A DNA stretch of 64,000 bases, taken from positions 8,422,429-8,486,428 of the forward strand of contig OY288247.1 of the NCBI GenBank assembly GCA_958450325.1, read 5' to 3'. The stretch comes from Agrostemma githago. Its lineage: Eukaryota; Streptophyta; Magnoliopsida; Caryophyllales; Caryophyllaceae. The position numbers and the translations under genes are program-made. Shown here in pieces: positions 57,845-64,000 of the stretch; within the stretch, counting starts at the first letter, position 1, and the number at the start of each line of letters is the position of its first letter. Below the pieces are notes generated by a model. That model saw nothing but the letters and a program-made list of their open reading frames with translations, had not been told where the DNA came from and searched no databases.

Positions 57845-58713
57845 CAATTCCCGGTGAAGATGAGATATATCTAAACTCTGACGAGGTCTGTATGGATGAA
57901 TTAACTCTAGGTCAACATGATCTCTTCTCGACAAAATTTCTGAACAACATTAAGTGCTTCGGTGTGCCTAATCATGAGTTGCGATTAAAAGTCGGTGTTA
58001 TGGTCATGCTTATTAGAAACATTAATCAATTTTATGGGTTGTGCAATGGAACACGGTTAATTATTACTCTCTTCAATCCACTTCAAATTACTCCTTTGAC
58101 TTTTTGCGGTCTGCGAGACGATACTTTGATCATACTTTACTACATTTGTATATTATATTTTTTGTTGACAATTTTTTTTTTTTGCGAAACTTTGCTTTAT
58201 ACTGCTACCTCTCATCAAATCCAAGCTTTATGTAAACCCACTTTTCACCTCACAAAAGTGGGTCCATGTGTTATATTTAAATTATTTTTATTTGAATTTT
58301 TATTGTTAATGTCAAAAGTTGGGAAGTTTTCACTTATGTATGAGGAGTTTGGAGTGGATAGGAGGGAGTACTAACCCAGGGAAACAAGTGATTCGATGTA
58401 TCATGCTAACATGCAACCACAAAGGTGATAGAGTTTATATTCCACGATTTTCTCTTACTCTATCTGAAGGCGACAATTCCTCATTTATGTATGCTTCGCC
58501 ATGACCACTAACAAGAGTCAAGGTCCATCTTTACCTCATATTGGTCTTTATCTTCCAAAACTGTTTTCACCCATGATCAACTATATGTTTCAATATCAAC
58601 TATCAAGGATTACTAACAATCGTGGTTTTAATATTCTTATATCCGATAGCGACAAACAAATATCTAATAAGACTACTAATGTCGTGTATCAAATCATATT
58701 TCAAAATTTGTAA
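57845..58713 (+). pseudogene. Helitron helicase C-terminal remnant, split by a MITE
   Basis: PIF1-like helicase end in pieces: DEIYLNSDEV, then NHELRLKVGVMVMLIRNIN and LCNGTRLI up to 58064; a MITE; then GDRVYIPRFSL (58430-58460); and, in a shifted frame from 58501, TTNKSQGPSLPHIGLYLPK with SRITNNRG. The same motifs in Helitron 1 are TINKSQGQSL and ALSRV. A deletion and frameshift near 58500 removed the FPI/CFA segment. Non-functional. Confidence 0.8.
58067..58368. mobile_element. Stowaway-like MITE, 302 bp, inside the helicase
   Basis: Starts CTCTCTTCAATCCACTTCAA and ends (reverse complement) CTCCCTCCTATCCACTCCAA, an imperfect terminal inverted repeat. It is flanked by TA on both sides (58065-58066, 58369-58370). 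It precisely interrupts the helicase reading between LCNGTRLI and the downstream helicase part. Confidence 0.8.
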
Positions 58714-59093
58714 TGTTGTTTAGGTGTTTTTATAAGGGATACGGAGTAGTTATATATGTGTGTGTGTGTGTGAATGTCATAATTGGATTTATTTTCATTT
58801 CTTTAATGTTACTTTAATTGTAAATTAATACTGTATATTAATAACTTTATATCAACCTCTGTTAGCACGTCCGTCAATTGTTTTTCCAGTTTATAAAGTA
58901 GGTCATTTTCTACTGCCGCGAAGCTGATTAGGACCATGCATGTTATCCCCTCTGTCATATTTATTTATAGTTCTCCAGAAAACGTCTCCGATCCTTTTGA
59001 TATTATTTACATCAATTTAAAGTAAAACAATTTGTATTACTTAACTTATATATGCTTTTGGCCATCACTTTATATCAACTGTTATAACACAAT

Positions 59094-59120
59094 CGTGCAA
59101 TTTGCACGGGACAAAACTAG
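59094..59120 (+). terminator. 3' terminus of Helitron 2: hairpin plus CTAG
   Basis: A 7-bp stem CGTGCAA/TTGCACG with a 1-base loop (59094-59108), then GGACAAAA and CTAG (59117-59120), followed by T. Confidence 0.8.
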
Positions 59121-59284
59121 TTGATTTTAAGGAACCTGAAGCTTTATACTCCCATACATTCAATTCGGTCCACCATTTCTCCTCACAAAAACGGCCCCTT
59201 CAGTGAATATATTAGTTTCTAAATCGACCCATAACGTTAATTTATTTATTTTAGAGTATTATTTTGATGAAAATAAAATTAATA

Positions 59285-59375
59285 CTCCTCCTGTCTTGTT
59301 CATTTGTTTGCGTTTTAAATTCATTGTTCGAATTATTTTAATCAAAGACAAAAAAAATAAACGAGACGAAAGGAA
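59285..59375. mobile_element. Short Stowaway-like MITE, 91 bp
   Basis: Starts CTCCTCCTGTCTTGTTC and ends (reverse complement) TTCCTTTCGTCTCGTTT. Flanked by TA (59283-59284, 59376-59377). Confidence 0.6.
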
Positions 59376-59454
59376 TAATATATAACGCTTGACGTTGTTC
59401 GACTCTCCATATGAACTTTTTTTTGGAAAAAAAGAATTGGTCTAAAATTGCATC

Positions 59455-59525
59455 TATAAGTAGTTGAACCCAAAACCTCAAGTGCAACTAATGATCCCAT
59501 CTCCCACTCCAACACTAAAAGACTA
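59455..59525 (-). repeat. SINE-like segment, related to 38270-38380
   Basis: Shares on the minus strand the words TAGTGTTGGAGTGG and TTGGGTTCAAC with the plus strand at 38286-38370. No clear ends. Confidence 0.35.
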
Positions 59526-59589
59526 ATGAGCTAGTATTATTGATAACAATAATTTATTATAGGTAAATGTGTGGCCACTAATAAACATA

Positions 59590-59646
59590 AACCCGCCATT
59601 ATCAATGACGGGTTAATGGGTTTAAACCCGTCATTGCTAATGGCGG
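59590..59646. repeat. Inverted repeat interrupted by a solo LTR
   Basis: Arm AACCCGCCATTATCAATGACG and four more bases (59590-59614) is followed by 10 bases and its near-perfect reverse complement from 59625. The second arm is cut at 59646 by the solo LTR and completed after it, where the duplicated GGCGG and GTT (62027-62034) resume. Confidence 0.75.
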
Positions 59647-62026
59647 TGTGGACATGACATAGGTCCACCCTGACGCGGTCACGCGCGGGTTTGGGGAGGC
59701 GAATGAATCTCCATTTGAGATGGTCAAATTGAAATTTAAATCGAAGTTGGAGTCGCCACCGAATTTTATGGTTATTCGGAACCGTTCGAGCCCACTCTAT
59801 GTCGTAGTGGGCCGTGTACAAAATACGGCCCATTTCCGATGTCAGAGTTTATTGGGCTCGTCCCTTTGCAGTTCGATACAGATACCGACTTGAGCGATTA
59901 ATCGTATATTGAATGACTCTCGTTGCCAATGGTTTCGGACATCCGGAAACCACGGTTCTGAGTAAGGGGTGAGGGTACGTGTTGGGAAGTTCACTAAGAA
60001 CACCCAACCCCGCCCGCACATTAGCGGCCTCTACTAGGATATCGAATGATTTTTTAATACGCGCGTTAGTAATGCGATGAATGATATGCAAACATTGTTT
60101 TCCTAAGCATGTGAGGAATTGAATGGGTTGCTAAGTCGGTTTAATGCATGAAAAATTAACGTCGAAGTTGAATTTAGCATGTGAGATTCGTTTTAGCACA
60201 ATAAAACAAATGATGAAAAAGAATGAATTTGCTACAAGATGAACAAACGAGTTAGTATCGATTTGTGAAGAAATAATATAGCAAATATGATGAATATGCA
60301 AGACCGAGAAAATATTTAATCGAAATCTGAAAAATATTGTTGAAAAGACGTTGTTTTGTATAAAAAACGATGTTCGAAAAATAATAAAAAAGAACGAAAA
60401 AGGCGCGCCAAGGCAGCCGGCCGCGCGGCTCGCCCGGGACGCCGGCGGGTCGCATGGCGGGCTGGTTCCGAGAGCGGTTTTTGGAAAATTTTGATTAAAT
60501 CGCGTACGAATATTGCATAATTCGTACTTGACTTAATATTTCCGATATTCGTTATATTCGATAGTTGACTACGAAATAAATATCAAATATTCGGAATAGT
60601 TTTGGAAAAGATGCAAGTTTTAGAAATCGTTTTGTAGAATAAATAATAAAACGAACGAAAAAGCTAAAAAAAGACTCGGGTCTCAGGCCCGTGCGCGAGT
60701 CGCCTGGGCGTGGCGCGACTCGCGTGCGGGTCTGTCCGGTTTTTTATTTTTTGTTCGAAATTGCTAAAGTTGATGAATCGCGTACAAAATATGAATTAAT
60801 TTGTATTCGATTCATGTTTTCGATATTCGTCGTATCCGATATTCGATTATGAAATCAATATCGAATATTCGGAATGAATTTAAAAAGGTTTTGTAAAATT
60901 GTTTGAAAAAAAGGAATTTGAACGAAAAAAAAGATGTAACGATTTTAAACATCGTCGAGATTTTAATATAATTCTTTTTGATACGATATTCGATTATAGA
61001 AAATCGATATCATATTTTTAAGAATGTTTGTTATGAAAATAGTTTTTTGTTAATATCGATATTAGAAATAAAATAAAAAAAGACGACGCTTGACCCGTAA
61101 AAAGAAAACGGACGACGAGGAGGAGAAGAGAAGAAAAGGAGAAATCGGGTTTAGTGCACCCTCAACCTACATGCTTTTGTTAACTCGGATCGGGGCTCGT
61201 CGGAATGTGGCTAGGCACGGGAGCGTCGAGTGATGTCGGTCGGGTTAGGGTGGCTCGGTGAAGGTGACGGGTGAAGGGTGTCGGGTATCGGGACCGGTTT
61301 CCTTCGGGTTTTGGACGTACTATTGGTTTCTCGATGCTAAGGTTGATGCTTTTCAGGAATTATGTATGTCGGAATGACAAAAAGTTGATGTGTATGTTCC
61401 TAATAATTGATGTCTCAAGTTGTTGTATGCAATGGGCTATTTATAGGGAGTTCCCGACCTTGGCTAGGAGAGTTTGAACTACCGCTTAGGATAGGAAACG
61501 TAGGAGTTTGAGAAGCATGAGAATTCCGTTTTCTTGGCAAAGAAGAAAGGCATCTCGGCTGGTTGTGTGCTGCTTGGCCGAGTATTTGCACTCGGTCGAG
61601 TGTTTGAATCGGTTTTCGGATAGGATTCCTGCTTGAGATCGAATTCCATCCTTAAACGGACTTGTTTATTATTTTATGTGGCTGATTTTTGTGGAGTTGG
61701 CGTCCGAATTGGACACGTGAGACATCACGGTCGGTCCACAAGTCTCGGGAAATATCTTTGACCGAGTTTTGACTCGGTCGCTAAAAGACGGTTTTACCCC
61801 TGGTGTCGGATTCGACCCAAATTAGTGTTATTTGACTCGAAACGACTCACTGGGCCTGATTTTGAGGTTGGTTTTGTAAGATTTGTACTCCGTAATAAGC
61901 CCAAGCTAAATATCCATGATTTCGAGCCCATTTCCGAGTACGTTAAAGCACGTTTGCGTCCGATCATCATCGGGTGTTTGCCGGAAACTACTATAGACAC
62001 CTGGCAGCAAAATGTGGGTGTCTACA
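59647..62026 (-). mobile_element. Solo LTR, 2.4 kb, unknown gypsy-like family
   Basis: TGTGGACA...TGTCTACA ends with the perfect 5-bp duplication GGCGG on both sides (59642-59646, 62027-62031). On the minus strand it starts TGTAGACACCC and, near its end, contains GGTGGCGACTCC, a motif often found close to the 3' end of plant LTRs, so the minus orientation is likelier. No coding region, primer site or partner LTR. Three imperfect copies of a unit of about 263 bp occur at 60392, 60654 and 60920. Confidence 0.82.
60392..61030. repeat. Imperfect tandem repeat, about 263-bp period, in the solo LTR
   Basis: Units begin GAACGAAAAA at 60392, 60654 and 60920. Each of the first two has a GC-rich island of about 70 bp (60402-60470, 60675-60740) followed by an AT-rich part with ATATTCG words. 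The third lacks the GC island. Confidence 0.65.
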
Positions 62027-62439
62027 GGCGGGTTCATGGTTTTTTTCGTCAATTTATGATTTTGAAGATCCGTCTTTCCAAATGGCGGGTTTAGTCCGTC
62101 CCAAATCAAACCTATATTCAAACCTGCCTCAACCTCATTTTGATAATTAGTTTTCATTCCGACCCGAAATGACAATTAATTTATTTGTGAGCATTATTTT
62201 AATAAAAAGTTCCACACAATGCGAGTAAGCAATTGCAAGCCGAAAAGCGATGTGACTGCCTAGAATTAATCTAATTTGAGAAATCAAAGACTTTGTTAAG
62301 GTAGATATCTACCAAAAAAATAAACAAGAAAAGTAACTTTGGATTAACTTTATAAAGAACTTGAAAAACCGCAAATAAATTACTACGGAGTAGTATTTTT
62401 TAGAATGCTTGAATGCAAAAGTAATAAAATCAATGGATT

Positions 62440-62990
62440 TTTCTATGGGGTACCCCTCAACTATTGACTTTTCCAAGTGGTACCCTGCCTTTTTCGAATT
62501 ATAAGATGTACCCCTAAACTTTGTAAATTAGTCTATATTTTAACCAAAGTTATAATTTTTCAACGGAAATTTCTCAATTGATGATATAAATAGTGATTAT
62601 TCCATATTTTACTTTCATCGACCATGATATATTTCTTCAATTTGCATCCTTTACTCGAAAAAATCCATTCCACCCCACTATGACATTGGGGTGACGGAGG
62701 GATTGAGGTTGACGGATTTAAAAGAGTGAGGGAGATAGGTCGATGCCGGCCGACAACAGAGTGCTTTTTGATGGACATTTGGTGGCTTGGTGAATGGTAA
62801 AGAAAAAGAGATGGTTTGTATCATCAAATTGGATTGATTAATATGTTAATTATTCATTTTAAAAAAATAATTGTAATACACTTATCACTTTGGTTATGAT
62901 ATGGACTGATAAGTAATGTTTAGGGATACACCATATAATTCAAAAAAGGGGGATACCACTTGGAAAAGCCAATAGCTGAGGTGGTTTTTT
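62440..62990. mobile_element. Non-autonomous DNA transposon with long terminal inverted repeats
   Basis: About 70 bp at each end are inverted copies. The left has CTATTGACTTTTCCAAGTGG and CGAATTATAAGATGTACCCC; the right, reversed, has CTATTGGCTTTTCCAAGTGG and TGAATTATATGGTGTATCCC. The exact ends and target duplication are unclear. The core (62600-62800) is GC-richer and gene-like but has no recognised ORF. Long repeats suggest a Mutator-like or foldback element. Confidence 0.7.
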
Positions 62991-63469
62991 TGTCATTTCA
63001 TAATTCATCAAATTACATAAAAAAATTAATATAATATAGAAATGTTTTCAATTTGTAATAGCACAAATTTGGGCGTGTCAATACAAATCAAATTGAGTTA
63101 AGAAAGATGGAGTCAATTACACCTTCATTGATACTCCGTAGTATTTGAAATTAGTGTGTTTAATGAATGACTGGAAACTAAAGAGAAGCAAATCTGCGTC
63201 CCTCTGGAGTTGAACACAGTAAATCTTCGACATAAAATACGGTTCATGAAGAACAGTCATCAACTACGTGAAGATGTCTTGATGATACCCTATTCAAGAA
63301 TATAATTAAGTTTAACAAAAAACATCCTCAGGTGACTCTTTTCCTCAAATTTAGCTCTGAAGCAGTGCTTCAGTACATCACCACATCACATCATATGTGA
63401 AGAATTTTACATACCGCAATTAACATTTCTTACCGGAAACAGGTACATGATATGTCCTGGTGTATTTAA
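62991..63469. other. Intergenic stretch and likely 3' untranslated region of the splicing-factor gene
   Basis: No gene seen. The part next to 63470 should be the 3' untranslated region of the minus-strand gene. Confidence 0.4.
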
Positions 63470-63911
63470 TTACACTCTCAAAGGTTTTAACCCAAGTTTC
63501 GCACGCAACTTGTTAGCTTCGGCAATTTCTGGATCAGGATGGTCGGTTCCATCATCTTTCTTTTCCTTCTTCTCCTTCTTGTCTTTTTTCTTCCTTGACT
63601 CCTCAGGAGCACCACCGTCATCATCTCCATGCCTCCTAGGGCTTGGACTTCGGGCATGCCTTCGTTCCTTTCGGTCTCTACTCCTACTTCGGCTTCTTGA
63701 CTGGCTCCTGCTCCTCCGCCTACCACGATCCCTGTCACGCCTATCCCTTTCCCTGCCTTCTCTGTCCCTATCACGCCCATAGTCCTTGTCATCTCGTATA
63801 CGATGACGATCACGGTCCTTATCTCGGTACTCCCAGTCTCTGTCTCTGTCCCTATCCCTATCTCGACCTCTACCGCGATCTCTATCATAGTCACGGTCAT
63901 AGTCCTTGTCC
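63470..63911 (-). CDS. Last coding exon of an RD/RS-rich pre-mRNA splicing factor, PRP38-like
   Basis: Minus-strand terminal exon of about 147 residues. It begins after an intron acceptor (TAATCAG/GGAC, boundary 63911/63912) and ends at TAA 63472-63470. It starts with Arg/Asp dipeptide repeats (residues 1-65), then RS repeats (SQSRSRSRSRD), a Lys-rich stretch (KKKDKKEKKEKKD) and the ending DPEIAEANKLRAKLGLKPLR. The ending and the RD/RS tail resemble plant pre-mRNA-splicing factor 38, a spliceosome component of the tri-snRNP needed for activation. Recognition rests on the tail only; other RS-domain proteins with the same ending are possible. The PRP38 domain itself would lie to the right. This is the one apparently functional host gene in the window. 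Confidence 0.6.
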
Positions 63912-63926
63912 CTGATTAGCAAATTG

Positions 63927-63960
<34 letters not shown>
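63927..63960. repeat. Long A tract (T tract in the gene strand) in the intron
   Basis: About 34 consecutive A on the plus strand, ending 15 bases before the exon acceptor of the splicing-factor gene. On the gene strand it is a polypyrimidine tract. The length is at risk of assembly or replication slippage. Confidence 0.85.
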
Positions 63961-63965
<5 letters not shown>

Positions 63966-64000
63966 AAGCAGGAAAATCACACAACAGTATGACACAGTAG

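Larger units (their letters stand above)
57840..59120 (+). mobile_element. Helitron 2, decayed 3' part
   Basis: Plus-strand Helitron remnant. It has helicase C-terminal sequence (57845-58713) followed about 400 bp later by the hairpin CGTGCAATTTGCACG (59094-59108) and CTAG at 59117-59120, with T next. The 5' end could not be found. It is unrelated in sequence to the 3' end of Helitron 1. Confidence 0.75.

Noticed and set aside
63447..63782. Plus-strand frame of 111 residues rich in Ser/Leu/Arg
   Set aside because: It is the complement of the RD/RS repeat exon on the minus strand.

Overview
The window is nuclear DNA of a flowering plant, most likely a eudicot. It is almost entirely nested transposable elements, with the 3' end of one conserved host gene at the far right. 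The plant assignment rests on Athila-type Ty3/gypsy elements primed by tRNA-Asp, LINEs with a C-terminal RNase H, a plant-type Helitron with RPA and Rep/helicase genes, Stowaway-type MITEs and SINE-like tRNA-derived sequences. There are no bacterial or organellar genes, no rRNA and no convincing canonical tRNA.

Region 1 (1-33491) is a stack of LTR retrotransposons. Element 1 lies on the minus strand. Its 3' LTR runs off the left edge and its 5' LTR ends at 33491. It sits in an old LINE whose remaining 3' two thirds occupy 33492-37308. Element 2 (2692-16901, plus, same family) is nested in element 1, and a 3.4-kb solo LTR of a different family (10467-13859) is nested in element 2. Element D (22192-31434, minus, a related family) is nested in the gag leader of element 1 with the 5-bp target duplication TTCAC. 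D itself contains a 5'-truncated LINE (24456-25350) and a perfect solo LTR of the element-2 family (27605-29360, duplication CGAGC). Elements 1 and 2 share the layout LTR, tRNA-Asp primer site, gag, protease, palindrome array, Athila-ORF1-like ORF, long untranslated tract, polypurine tract, LTR. Neither has reverse transcriptase, RNase H or integrase, so both are non-autonomous and would need pol supplied in trans. All of their ORFs are broken.

Region 2 (37309-43378) has low gene content: a decayed gene with LisH-like exon remnants (about 40690-41640), tandem duplications and a SINE-like patch.

Region 3 (43379-57611, minus) is a 14.2-kb Helitron with both ends visible. The 3' end is a 10-bp hairpin plus CTAG and the 5' end is TCCTCTATATATTAA; both lie at an A|T target. 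It carries an RPA70-like gene, a spliced Rep/helicase gene with an HUH motif, YxxKY-type tyrosines and Walker motifs, and one frameshift in Rep. Between the helicase and the 3' end it carries two small divergently transcribed genes that read as XS-domain proteins, the dsRNA-binding module of SGS3/FDM RNA-silencing factors. This cargo is the most interesting content of the window.

Region 4 (57612-63469) holds the 3' end of a second, decayed plus-strand Helitron (CTAG at 59120) split by a Stowaway-like MITE, another MITE, a 2.4-kb solo LTR (59647-62026, duplication GGCGG) inserted into the arm of an inverted repeat, and a roughly 550-bp element with long terminal inverted repeats.

Region 5 (63470-63911, minus) is the terminal coding exon of an RS/RD-repeat splicing factor resembling PRP38.

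A second theme is palindromes. The element-1/2 family carries arrays of GGGYGAAATTTCRCCC words both in the LTR and between protease and ORF2. The D family carries a different palindromic word (CCCGGYCGGG) in its LTR and in its internal spacer.
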